Below are positions 34,632 to 44,284 of a DNA stretch of 64,000 nucleotides, piece after piece (within the stretch, counting starts at the first letter, position 1; every line of letters starts with the position of its first letter). A program made the position numbers and the translations under genes. This stretch comes from Ulota crispa (lineage: Eukaryota > Streptophyta > Bryopsida > Orthotrichales > Orthotrichaceae): the NCBI GenBank assembly GCA_963920765.1, contig OY987242.1, positions 23,088,002 through 23,152,001 on the forward strand. Direction: 5' to 3'. The notes under the pieces are model-generated. The model made no database searches. It saw nothing but the letters and a program-made list of their open reading frames with translations, and was not told the origin of the DNA.

Positions 34632-35925
34632 CTAGAGGTTGTGCGGCCTTTGGGCCCTGAGGTGCAGTCCCAAAAGTCTCCTCTTCTCTATGCCTGCGGC
34701 ACTTGCAGCAGTTTTGGAGATGAAATCTCCACCATCATTTTCGTCTGTGGCATCAACATCGCCCTCTGTGTCCTCCACGACTTTACAATGCAAACCTTCA
34801 TTGTGCAAAACTCCAAATAGATTCTGCACGTCTTCATCACATTGATCTAGCAGCATGTTTTGTAGAATTGCGCAACAGATGATTACGTCAGGCAGGAAAA
34901 CAACATTTAGCTCTAACTTTATCAAAAATTCTCGAAAGGTCTATTTCAAAATACCAAATGCGTTTTCAACAATGCAGCGACCTTTTCAAAGTCTCTTGAT
35001 GAATAGCGCGTCTGCCATCAACAACTGAATGTTTCCGCGATGAGGGACCATGAGCCAATGCAACAGAGGATAGCCCTGGTCACCAATAAGGTATGGAAGA
35101 AAACCTTCTGAGCTGAATTGATTGGTGAATAAGTTGTTGTGTGTTGCCAACTCATACAAGGAAGACCTCCTCAATACACGTGAGTCATTTGTAGAGCTTG
35201 ACATTCCCAAGTTCAAATCTAAAAACCGCTTGTCACTATCAACAACAGCTTGACAATTAAATGTGTACCCCCTCCAACTAGAAGTAGAAGTAGTCCGCTG
35301 GAACATGTTGTGGCTTTGCAATGGCAATGTGTGTGCCGTCAATGGCACCGACTACACTAGGAAGCTTGCAAAGGTTAGCAAACTTTGCTTGTGTTTGTCC
35401 CAAACGATTGCTTGTAGGCCAATTGATCTGGTGCCGAAGTGTAATGTTAATAGCATGCACCACATCTCAGATAACACCATAGACTATGCTCTTCCCAATT
35501 GCAAACAACTCCAAGCAAACAAAATGAGACACGCCATGCGTAAGCTTGAATAGCGTACAAGCAACGCGGATGAAAACCGGGATGGCAAACCGATATCTTG
35601 TGTCTTTCCTGCAAACTTGCATTTCTAAGAGGTTAGCAAGAACAAACACTGTATGTTTGGGCATACAAAACGTCTGAAACCATCTTGTGTCATCATATTT
35701 GCCCATCAACAATTGAGAGAACCAGGTAGTGGATCGGGGCTTAACCCAAAAACCTAAATCATCTTTGAAAAAAAATGGGGGCCTGCACAACTGAAATGCA
35801 TGCAACCATGCGTGGAATGATGCAAGCAGGTCCTTTGATTGCTGCCCAAGAGAGTTCAGAATGTCACCCAAACAATCCGTATCCTCCTCTTCTTCAAGCA
35901 GAGGAGGCAAAAGAAGATCAGTCAT
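34632..35925 (-). pseudogene. PIF/Harbinger transposase relic (DDE superfamily endonuclease)
   Basis: This enzyme cuts the element out and inserts it at TTA/TAA. Reading the minus strand: an N-terminal region (FKDDLGFWVKPRSTTWFSQ, then a helix-turn-helix-like FIRVACTLFKLTHG), then VVGAIDGTHIAI with the first catalytic Asp at 35338-35340, FNCQAVVDSDKRFLDL, YLIGDQGYPLLHWL with the second Asp at 35079-35081, and CIVENAFGILK with the Glu at 34965-34967. The three acidic residues survive, but the frame holds several stops (for example after IVYGVI, after DYFYF and on both sides of the VENAFG block) and a frame change near 35280-35340. The best matches would be plant HARBI1-like proteins. Confidence 0.88.
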
Positions 35926-37169
35926 TTGAATGTGGAGAACCTATAGCATGAGCCACAAGCCGAGCATCACTGCCTAGTGGGAATTGCGGCCATTGTCCAT
36001 GGCTGCAGAGTCTCAACATTGATCCTACACCAAAACCCAAAAAAACCCTTAATTACCTGAACGAAGTAATGCCGGAACACCCATACATTTCTCTACAAAA
36101 TTCTACCAAATCCACCTCCCCTCCCCAGAGTCCACAGTTCCATAGCATGCATAATCCTAAGTAGCTGCCCTCCATGAAGCTCGACGTGGAACTACGTGAA
36201 TCCGGTACCTTGAGAGCATCAAAATACAAATCACCACTTCTCACGCAAAATTTTCATCTTGAAATAAACCTCCCTACATTTCTCTGCCAAAATACACTTC
36301 CCACAAATTCACTCAACGCAATCAAATGAATCCGTAAAGTACCTTTAGTCCAGCCAGCCCTGCAAGCACGTCCAAAACAATGTGCACCACAATCCGCCCC
36401 AATTTCTTCTGGATATGCAAACTGCAAGTGAACTCACTTTTTCTTTGACGAAAACGCAACCTCAATTGCCTCACACTCCCTTGACTCTGCTACGGTAGTA
36501 GCAACAAGTAGTTTGCACTCAATTTCACCACCGCCACACGTAACGCGCCCTAGGCAGACTGTGAACTCAGTGTGAGTTTGCACTTTGCAGAGGAAGCGGA
36601 CTCAACGGGAAGTAAGCACTTACATTGAGAAGACTTTAGCATGAAGTTCTGTTTTGCTAAAAATCTGAGTGGATGTGTGAACCCCCCATTTGATTTCATA
36701 ATTTCTGCCTACCTGGCCCATCTAACGCGACAGCATACGTCATCTATAACCTCATGTGTGAACGTGCCGAGCTAAACTAGCTCCAGGTTTTTCTGAATTG
36801 CTTTTCTCTCCTTTCTAAACCGCCACAGTATCTTTTTGTTGAACAGTAGTTGCTATTAAGCTTTCAGACCACTCTTGGCAAGGGCCAAGTGCAAATTGGG
36901 CTTAAGGCTCCAAAAAGTTCCGGAGTTTTTGCTAGAATTTCGTAACAAACAATTCTCTCCAAAACATAGATTCAAGAGATTGCCAAGAGGCTAATGGCGC
37001 TATTTAGAAATGCCAGATTCGAGCCTCAAGTACAAAAGAGCGCTCTCAAAACAAAGCAGAGTTCAACAAAAAAGGGGAGAGGCGACAAGACTTCAACATG
37101 AAGGTAAGTTTTAATAAAGGGAATTGATATATGTACCACCTATTTTTTGACTACTCTACCATACTACAC

Positions 37170-37893
37170 ATGGCTACTATTTACAATATTAAAGTAGGGG
37201 AATTGATATGTGCACACCGAGGTTGATATTTGCACACCCTCTTGGAAGTAAATTACAAATTTTAACCATCAAAATATTGAATTTGAGAAATTGGAATTCA
37301 GATTTGGACTTAGAGACCATGATTTAGTCTAGAACCATACAAAAAGTTGCAATTTAACAACACCCAATGAAAAAGTTTAGCTAGGAGAAAAAATGTTACT
37401 TTTACTTTTGTTTGTAAAAGAAGAAAAGCTTTTTCATTGTGTGTTCTTTAGTTGCAACCTTTTTTTTTACGAGTTTAGACTAAATCATAGTCTCTAAATC
37501 CAATTTGAATTCTAAATTCTAAAATTCAACTTTTTAATGGTAAAAATCTATAATTTACCTCCCAAAGGGGTGTGCAAATATCAACCTTGGTGTGCACATA
37601 TCAATTCCCAAAAGTAGGTGTGGATCATGGGCAAAACATCATTAATTTGCAAATATTATTTGACATAAAAGTTGCTACTTGAATTTTTTTTTAGCCCCAA
37701 ATCTTGCTCATGGTATCAATTAAAATTCTAAATTATGCTTAGTTTGATTTGAAAAATTTTAATTGATACCATGAGCAAGATTGGGAGTAGAAAATCAAAA
37801 TTGAAGTTACAACTTTCATGTCAAATTATATTTTCAAATTAATGATGTTTTGCCTATGGTGCACACCTACTTTAATGTTGTAAATATTGGCCA
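37170..37893. mobile_element. Foldback MITE split by another MITE in its left arm
   Basis: ATGGCTACTATTTACAATAT at the left pairs with ATATTGGCCAT-side sequence at the right; after removing 37198-37610 plus one AAAGTAG, the arms pair for well over 100 bp (GGGCAAAACATCATTAATTT with its complement, then TTGCTCATGGTATCAATT). Confidence 0.65.
37198..37610. mobile_element. MITE, 413 bp, target duplication AAAGTAG, nested
   Basis: GGGAATTGATATGTGCACACC-type ends with inverse at the right; AAAGTAG lies on both sides (37191-37197, 37611-37617). It interrupts the left arm of the foldback. Same family as 40548-41080: both contain CCCAATGAAAAAGTTTAGCT and TTTTTCATTGTGTG-like inverted blocks. Confidence 0.8.
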
Positions 37894-38380
37894 TCTATAC
37901 TACTAAGTGGGAGGATTTCCCTTTGTGCGTCCTTATCTAGAACCTTCTAGATTTTTTTGTTGTAAGTTGAAGCAACACAAGATGTGCAAGATATAGAACA
38001 CCAAGTGCTCTCCAACCATGTCTTTTCAAAATGTTCTATAATTTTTTGGTGAAAGTTGAAACAATAAGTCATGCCCTAAATATAAAACACCAAACGCCCT
38101 CTAGCCATGTGATAGAAAATCAATAAATGCCAAGTGCTCCCTAGCAAAGTGTTAAAGAGTAGTATTTTGATGAAAGCAATTGGTATATTTGGTCTCACCA
38201 AAGTGAGGGTGCATGAGGATTAGATTCTAGACCAGTTCTGAAATGCATTTTTTGTAGAGTACATTAAAGTTAGGTTCTAGACCAATTGAATTGGAATCAA
38301 TTTTCATAAAATTGAATGTTGCATTATCCATACATGTCCAATTCCCACAAAGCGTGTGCCTGTATACCAATATATAGTAA
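37894..38380 (+). mobile_element. Possible non-autonomous Helitron (copy 1)
   Basis: It starts TCTATACTACTAAGTGGGAG, a plant Helitron-like 5' end, after an A. Near 38345-38365 a short hairpin, ACAAAGCGTGTGCCTGTATA, resembles Helitron 3' ends. The body matches 38906-39410. The 3' limit is approximate because the final CTRR has decayed. Confidence 0.4.
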
Positions 38381-38905
38381 GTGTGGTAGAATAGTTGAAA
38401 AGGGATGGTACATATCAATTTCCTTATGTAAAACCATGACTTGATGTGTGACCCCCTTTGCACTTTCATGATTACCGCCTACCTGGCAGGGCTGATGGGA
38501 CATTTCACGTCACCTCATACCCGTACTTGTGAACAAGCAAGACTTACTTAAGTCCTAATTTTTTTGAACCCCCTTTCCAGGTATCTTAGACCTCAACCTC
38601 AATTTCAGGAAGTAAAACAGCACTCTTACGGTTTAACACCGCTGCTTACAAGAGCCAAGTGCAAATGGCCCTTTAGTTAATCATAGTGGCAAAAATACCG
38701 TTTTGCACCATGAGTTCATTGGACCGAACTCGGCAAAATGACAAGCTTTGCATTAACACTACACTAAATATTGTATTTATGTTCCTTCACACTAGTTTTA
38801 CATTTTACACTATATAAGTACTTATTCTTTTTGTAGTAATTTCCATCATTGCAACAAACAAAATTTTAATAGACTTGGCAACAACAATATAGCTGCAAAA
38901 AAACA

Positions 38906-39410
38906 TCTATACTACTAAGTGAGAGGAAGTTTCTAATTGCGCCCTTTTTTAGAACTTTCTAGATTTTTTTTGTTATAAAATGAAAGCAACAAAGGACGTC
39001 CAAGATATAGAACACCAAGTGCCCTACAACCATGTCCATTTCCAAAATTTTATAGAACTTTTTGGTGAAAGTTGAAACTATAAAGGATACCCCAAATATA
39101 GAACACCAAACACCCAACCATGTACTAAAAATCAATAAAATACTAAGAGCCTCCTAGCAAAATATTAAAAAGTAGCATTGTGATGAAAGCAATTGATATT
39201 GTTGGTTTCAAAAAAGGACCAAAATGATGGTGCATGTGGATTAGATTCTACACCAATTGTGAGATATTGATTTTTTGTATTTGTGTAGTACATCAAGATT
39301 AGATTGTACACCAATTGGTTTTTGAGATATCCATTTTTTGTAAAGTTGAATGTTGCATTACTCATGCATTTCCTACTCACGCAAAGCATGTGCTTGTATA
39401 CTTGTACTAA
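38906..39410 (+). mobile_element. Possible non-autonomous Helitron (copy 2)
   Basis: Same 5' start (TCTATACTACTAAGTGAG) after an A, body parallel to copy 1 (AGATATAGAACACCAAGTG, GTGAAAGTTGAAAC), and the 3' hairpin CACGCAAAGCATGTGCTTG followed by GTACTAA. No inverted ends and no target duplication, as expected for Helitrons. Confidence 0.45.
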
Positions 39411-39786
39411 CTATGTCTTGGTCATAAATCATATAAAATTCTAATATCTAGAGAGCTGCATGAGTCTCACAAGTGGCTGAGCAATGAGTCATGAAGTAAC
39501 TTTTCAAAATAAGGGCAATGGCACAATTAGGCCACCTCCAATAGAACCATCCAGACTTCCCAAAAAAGACCCAAAACCCCTAAACCTAAAGGCAAAAACC
39601 CTCATTTTTAACACTTATTTGTATATACAATATGAATGATTAACAATTTGGCAATTTTGACTTTTACACGCACCTAGAAACTAGTATCTTTGCATGATTT
39701 TTACACTTGAAAAGTAAAATTGCATTTCTTTAATGTTTTATGTTGGGAGTGGAAAAACTCACTCTAAATTGTTGTTTAAATATATT

Positions 39787-40212
39787 AGAGGAAAAATGAG
39801 CTCAAGAGAAGGCCTTGATGGGAAGTGGTTGGAGGGGTCAAATGCATTTAAATGTAATGTCTATTTTCAAATAAATAGAGACTAATCCCCTATACCAATG
39901 TACAAGTACTTCATGAGAATAATTTCTTTTTACAATATCGTATGCTTTTTGTTTGATGAGTGTCCTTGTTTGATTGGGAATTCTAGTCCTAGTTTATTCT
40001 TGTGTCCCACTAAAGGTCCTTGCATTTGTCATTGTCATGTTATAATATTGTTTTCCATCATCAATCCTTTTGTTATGTACCATAGTACACTTGAGTAGTT
40101 CACACAAGGTAGATACACTTGTGTAAGTACCTTACCTATGCTTCTCCTACCTAAATAAATAGGGTGGTTTGTTAAGGTTGAAAGGCCTTCTCTTGAGCTC
40201 ATTTTTCTTCTA
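39787..40212. mobile_element. MITE with 28-bp perfect-looking inverted ends
   Basis: AGAGGAAAAATGAGCTCAAG at the left against CTTGAGCTCATTTTTCTTCT at the right, extending to AGAAGGCC/GGCCTTCT. Target duplication not clear. The short ORFs inside are not recognised. Confidence 0.7.
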
Positions 40213-40547
40213 ATGATCCATAACAACTAGCTTTGGTACTCTATGGACTAATACACAAAAAATATATGGACCATCCATGTTCGTACAACTACAATCCCAT
40301 TTTCCCAAATCCTATCAATCAAATATGTAGTCCGGATGAATCCTTTACTAAAAGATTTTATTTTGTTGAAATGAGACAATTCTAAAATTTCTCACAAAAA
40401 CTCTGACCCACACATGATAACATTCCTCATTTTTGAAAGGTTTCTTTTTTCTATTAATCTACAAGTATAGGTATATTATTTTCAAAACATTGACATCACA
40501 TCACTATCCATTAAGGCTTAATAAAAAGGAGAAGTATTATAGATAAT

Positions 40548-41080
40548 GGGAGTTGATATATGCACATCGGAGGGTTGATATTTGCACACCCCGTCTAGGG
40601 TAAGTTTTAGATTTCTACCATCAAAAAGTTGAATTTGAGAATTTTGAAATCAGATTTGGACTTAGAGACCATGATTTAGTCTAGAATCATAAAAAAAGTT
40701 GCAATTCAACAACACCCAATGAAAAAGTTTAGCTAGGAGGAAAAGTGTTACTTTTACTTTTGTTTGTAAAAAAATAAGCTTTTTCATTAGGTGTTGTTGA
40801 ATTGCAACTTTTTTTTATGGTTCCAGATTAAACCATGGTCTCTAAGTCCAAATCTAAATTCAAAATTCTCAAATTCAACTTTTTGATGGTAAAAATCTAA
40901 AACTTACCCTAGAAGGGGTGTGCAAATATCAACCCTGGTGTGCATATATCAATCACTACTAGAAAATGGGCATTTTATGACTCTGATTAATGACTGTTGT
41001 GAGTCATTCATAATTCTAAATGACTCACAATAGTCATAAATGAGAATCATAAAATGTCCATTTTCTAATAGTGAATTCCC
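40548..41080. mobile_element. MITE related to 37198-37610, carrying a CACTA MITE
   Basis: GGGAGTTGATATATGCACA at the left; the right end GTGCATATATCAAT-TCCC is split by the CACTA MITE at 40954-41073. Flanks TAGATAA and TAGAAAA may be a decayed 7-bp duplication. Confidence 0.75.
40954..41073. mobile_element. CACTA-type MITE, 120 bp, target duplication AAT
   Basis: CACTACTAGAAAATGGGC at the left, its inverse GTCCATTTTCTAATAGTG at the right, AAT on both sides (40951-40953, 41074-41076). Removing it with one AAT restores the right end of the host MITE. The whole element is nearly one palindrome with repeated TGACT units. Confidence 0.88.
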
Positions 41081-41150
41081 TAGAAAACCAAATTGCAGTT
41101 GCAGTCTTGCAGACTTGCAATCCTTTCGGGTACCCCAATTGTGCCATTGC

Positions 41151-41687
41151 CCATCAGGCAATCCAAAAGAAATATTTAGTGTAGCTTGAATCCTAGCGTG
41201 GCACTCGACTATAATCAAGCAAGCAAAGCAGCCCAAATACTCTATCTAAGGTAGGAGGCTTGAAAACCATTTAGGCATTTTGAACTGCCATGTAGATTGT
41301 AGTGAAATGGACATGAGGTGCTTCTTAAATTGGCCTCTTACAGTCATTAAATGCATGGAAGAAAAGTTGTTTTTAATTACAAAGAGCCAATCATTCTCCT
41401 TACTTCCCCAAGTCTCTTCACAACTTACAAGTGAATGGTTCTTGGAAGGTCTAAGATCATAAATAGGAACTTATGACACATGCACTTTGAAAATTAATAA
41501 GTAATTCAAAAATGCTTCAAAAAATATGAAACGGCTTCTGTTACATTCCACATCTATTTCTCTCTGTCTGAAGGGTGAACTGGAAATCCTCCCATCCACG
41601 AAAAACCATGTAAAAGGGGATGAGCCCTTAGATGGTCGGTTTTTGAACCTCCTACCTTACAAGTAATTTCAATACAGCACAAAAGAC
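41151..41687. other. No recognised feature
   Basis: AT-rich spacer without a recognised gene or element. Confidence 0.35.
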
Positions 41688-41691
41688 AAAT

Positions 41692-41968
41692 AACGCCATA
41701 TTCGTTAATTTGGGAAGAAATGCCCATTTTGGGAATGAATTAGGTTTAAGGTCATCACCTTAAACCAAGCTTTAGGTTTCAGCAGCATTTTTTTGGGTAC
41801 ACATGCCCTCACTTGAGAGGAGGAATTTGCGAGGAACAAAATCTCAATGGCTCAAACCAAATTTAATACTTTTAAATTTGACGTTTAAACGATTTAAAGA
41901 GAAACGTCAAGTTTAAGGTGAAGTACAACTTGGGAATCTGGTTTTCCCAATTTAATGAATATGGCGTT
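41692..41968. mobile_element. AACACCATATT-family element, target duplication AAAT
   Basis: AACGCCATATTCGTTAATTT at the left, TTTAATGAATATGGCGTT at the right, AAAT at 41688-41691 and 41969-41972. The interior has internal inverted blocks around TTTAAGGT and ACGTTTAAACG. Confidence 0.8.
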
Positions 41969-42306
41969 AAATGCTGTATGTCTGACGTCGAGGGTACTTG
42001 AATAGTGCGACCCAGAGTCCAGAGAGCAACCGAACAGTTAAAGGATTTGGGACCCCATTAGGACAGATGTGCAGGTCCAAGACATTTAGTGACCATAATG
42101 TCCAGGCCAGGCAGATATATCAAAGGCCGCGTGAGGGAATAAGCAGCAGCGAGGCACCGAAGCAACTGAAGGTCCGGGAAATATTTGAGATTTTTCGGTT
42201 GATTTCCTTCATTTGCTGTATTGAACTGGTTTATGAAGGAACACCTTCGGTTGTTTTCTATATTTCATACTAAATCTAATCGGTTTTTAGCCGATATCTG
42301 TAAATT

Positions 42307-42594
42307 AACACTATATTCGTTAAAAGGTATCATTCTTACAAATTGGAAAATTTGACTTTTTTTCTTGTGAGAACGCTATAATCATTGAATTGGGAATCCG
42401 TTAACTGTTTTCCAATGAAATGAGATATATATCATCTACAAATACACTCTTTTTGGACAGAAAATTTGAAATTTAGGACAGAAGTTCCATTAAGCAGGTT
42501 TTAGGTGACCTCCTTAATAAATTAATAGGGACTTTTTGGATTCAGATGAAAACAAATGGGACATAAGGTTTTCCCTTTTAACGAATATGGTGTT
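42307..42594. mobile_element. AACACCATATT-family element, target duplication AATT
   Basis: AACACTATATTCGTTAAAAG at the left, CTTTTAACGAATATGGTGTT at the right, AATT at 42303-42306 and 42595-42598. Interior unlike the other copies. The flanks (42165-42185 and 42645-42670) share AAGGTCCGGGAA in opposite orientation, so it may sit inside another element. Confidence 0.78.
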
Positions 42595-43020
42595 AATTGC
42601 AACCGGTTTTTTCCCATTTTAATCGGCTAGCTTTGAACTAGCTTTCGGTTCTTCCCGGACCTTGCACCGAAGCGAAGGTGACGCAGGTGGTGGAGGTGCC
42701 AGCTCATGATGCACACGTCGCCAGAGATTCGACCAAGGAAAGGAATCCCTCACAGCTAGCAGAGCAAAACAGTCCAAGACGCAGATCATTCAAGCCAGAA
42801 AGAGAAAGGAGAGAGAGAGACTGGATCACGGGAATAACTTCCTCGACCACTCGAGCGCTGCGAAACCACAGTTGCAAGCCCGCGCATTCGCTCGCTGCAT
42901 GGCAATGAGTGGAGCTGTGGACGGTCGCCAGCCAAAAATAGCCCCAAGGCACGTAGCAACAACTATTAAGCACGCTCAACACTCAATACCCCCTCTCAAG
43001 TAGCCCCTGCCCTGGCCTGC

Positions 43021-43115
43021 TATAAAGCCGCATCCCCTCCTCTTCCATCTCACTCTTCCCCACCATCGCCTCGCACTCCACCGTCCTCTCCTTGCCTTGC
43101 CTTGCCTTGACAAGC
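43021..43115 (+). promoter_or_regulatory. Putative RNA polymerase II core promoter and CT-rich leader
   Basis: TATAAAG at 43021-43027 is followed by about 90 bases rich in C and T (CATCCCCTCCTCTTCCATC, then CCTTG units), like a plant leader. The preceding 350 bases are GC-richer than the background and free of MITEs. No convincing ORF follows within 1 kb, which suits a non-coding transcript or a 5' exon whose coding part I cannot place. Confidence 0.4.
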
Positions 43116-43483
43116 CTGCTGATCCTGTCCACTTTTGCGAGAGTTCCTGCACTTGGGGCCACAATTCTCTACACGGCGATCGTGGTTTGCAACGATTAGT
43201 CCAGTGCAATTGTGAAGCTGATGTGCGACCGTGCCGGCCGTGTCTTAGCCTGCTAGTATATGTTGGCTACATCATTTGATCTGTAATTATTGTAGTCCTT
43301 GTTCTGTGCTTAACCTTCGGTTTGCGTCTTTGTTGTTGGTTTAGTCATTAGTGACGGGAATGTGCAGGGTCCTTTTCGTTTGTAGAGAATTAGAGTTCGT
43401 CTCTTTGACTGTTCCCGTGGAGGAATGATTTGTGAGATCGGAGGAGTTTGTGTTGTTGGAGGACGGTATTAGTCGGCAGGGAG

Positions 43484-43573
43484 CATCTCTTCCTGCCTCT
43501 CACTAGCTTCGTCCCTTCCCGCCTGTGAAGCCTAGTCTGGGAGGGAAGGAGCTACTGATGGTCAGGAATAGCG
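43484..43573 (+). ncRNA. MicroRNA-precursor-like hairpin 1
   Basis: The 5' arm CTTCCTGCCTCTCACTAGCT (from 43489) pairs with the 3' arm AGCTACTGATGGTCAGGAA (to 43567), leaving a loop of about 20 nt. About 23 of 30 positions pair, with G-U pairs and single mismatches and only one single-base bulge. It lies 460 bases downstream of the TATA box. The sequence is not a microRNA I recognise. Confidence 0.4.
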
Positions 43574-43647
43574 CCCTCGTTGTCACGCCCTCTTTCAACG
43601 TACAGTAGAGTCACGTCATTGCGGATACCTCAGGTAATATCTCTGCA

Positions 43648-43731
43648 GCCTCTTCCTGCCTCTCACTAGCTTCATCCCTCTGAATCTTGAGACGGTTCCG
43701 AGGGAAGCAGCTACTGACGAGCAGGAAAAGC
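43648..43731 (+). ncRNA. MicroRNA-precursor-like hairpin 2, paralogue of hairpin 1
   Basis: The 5' arm CTTCCTGCCTCTCACTAGCT (from 43652) is the same as in hairpin 1 over about 26 of 27 bases. The 3' arm AGCTACTGACGAGCAGGAA has changed at several places but still pairs. The loop differs entirely. Arm conservation with a free loop is how duplicated microRNA genes diverge. Confidence 0.4.
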
Positions 43732-43866
43732 TTGCACCCTACAATTTATTGCAAGATGATACTCCCTCTCCAGCGTTTTTTTGATATGTCCTGTCTTTCT
43801 ACTGACCTTTTCAGCGTACCAATTCTCGATGATCATCTCGGCATCCGGGCTTGCGAATTTCTCATA

Positions 43867-44282
43867 CTCCCTCTGTCCCTCTAAAACGTCCATAAGCTTC
43901 CTTGCAATGGAGTAATTGTGTTTTTAATCTTTGTGCTAGCGACACAAGCATTCTAGAATCAATACATCATGTACCAAGTGTATGTAAACGTCCAGCTTTG
44001 ATGTCGCTGTTTTTGGATATCCAAACGTCCATATAAAATGTAATTTATGTGTGCATGCTACAAGCTCCTCACTATTGATGGTTCAAAGATTAGTAGCAAC
44101 AATGGTACCTCACATGAGCAAGGCCAAGCTTGCTGGGAGAGGAATGTGCTCCCTAATTGCTGAACTTGCCCCCATGAGACCATTCAACATGGCAAACGCT
44201 ACCTCAGCGTTTGAAATCAGCGAAAGGGAACTTTTTAGTGGTATAAGAGACGTGACTGATTTTTTTAGAGGGACAGAGGGAG
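43867..44282. mobile_element. Stowaway-type (Tc1/mariner) MITE, TA-flanked
   Basis: CTCCCTCTGTCCCTCTAAAA at the left and TTTTTTAGAGGGACAGAGGG-AG at the right, with TA on both sides. The CTCCCTC(T/C)GTCC end is the Stowaway signature. The short ORF 44051-44332 over its right half is not recognised. Confidence 0.88.
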
Positions 44283-44284
44283 TA

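Larger units (their letters stand above)
31117..36902. mobile_element. Inner PIF/Harbinger element, 5.8 kb, with two decayed genes
   Basis: The terminal inverted repeat AGCCCAATTTGCACTTG is perfect over 17 bp at both ends. TAA flanks it on each side (31114-31116 and 36903-36905). It encodes a DDE transposase relic on the minus strand and a SANT/trihelix protein relic on the plus strand, arranged tail to tail, which is the two-gene plan of PIF/Harbinger. 31117-32194 and 35926-36902 are non-coding flanks. GC is clearly above that of the surroundings. It can be mobilised only by a relative, if at all. Confidence 0.93.
37119..38423. mobile_element. MITE with GGGAATTGATAT ends, containing other insertions
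   Basis: GGGAATTGATATATGTACCA at the left and TGGTACATATCAATTTCC at the right. Its ends resemble the smaller element at 37198-37610. It encloses the foldback 37170-37893 and a Helitron-like segment. It lies within the outer Harbinger element. No clear target duplication. Confidence 0.5.
30958..38672. mobile_element. Outer PIF/Harbinger element, interrupted by a related element
   Basis: Ends AGGGCCATTCGCACTTGGC and GCCAAGTGCAAATGGCCCT are inverses with one mismatch. TTA flanks both sides (30955-30957, 38673-38675), the PIF/Harbinger duplication. Only 156 bp of its left part precedes the inner element at 31117-36902; its right part, 36906-38672, holds later insertions (37119-38423). Subterminal sequence near 38440-38640 matches 36680-36800 of the inner element ('gatgtgtga...gcctacctggc'), so both belong to one family. 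No own transposase remains visible. Confidence 0.85.
39527..41150. mobile_element. Candidate 1.6-kb outer element
   Basis: GGGCAATGGCACAATTAGG at the left is mirrored by CCAATTGTGCCATTGCCC at the right. Between them lie the MITEs 39787-40212 and 40548-41080. No ORF that I recognise. The long distance makes it a tentative pair. Confidence 0.35.

Noticed and set aside
43097-43279. Cys-containing 60-codon reading that could suggest a metallothionein-like protein
   Set aside because: It has no ATG in front, the Cys spacing does not match plant metallothioneins, and it begins in the CT-rich leader. I treat the region as non-coding.
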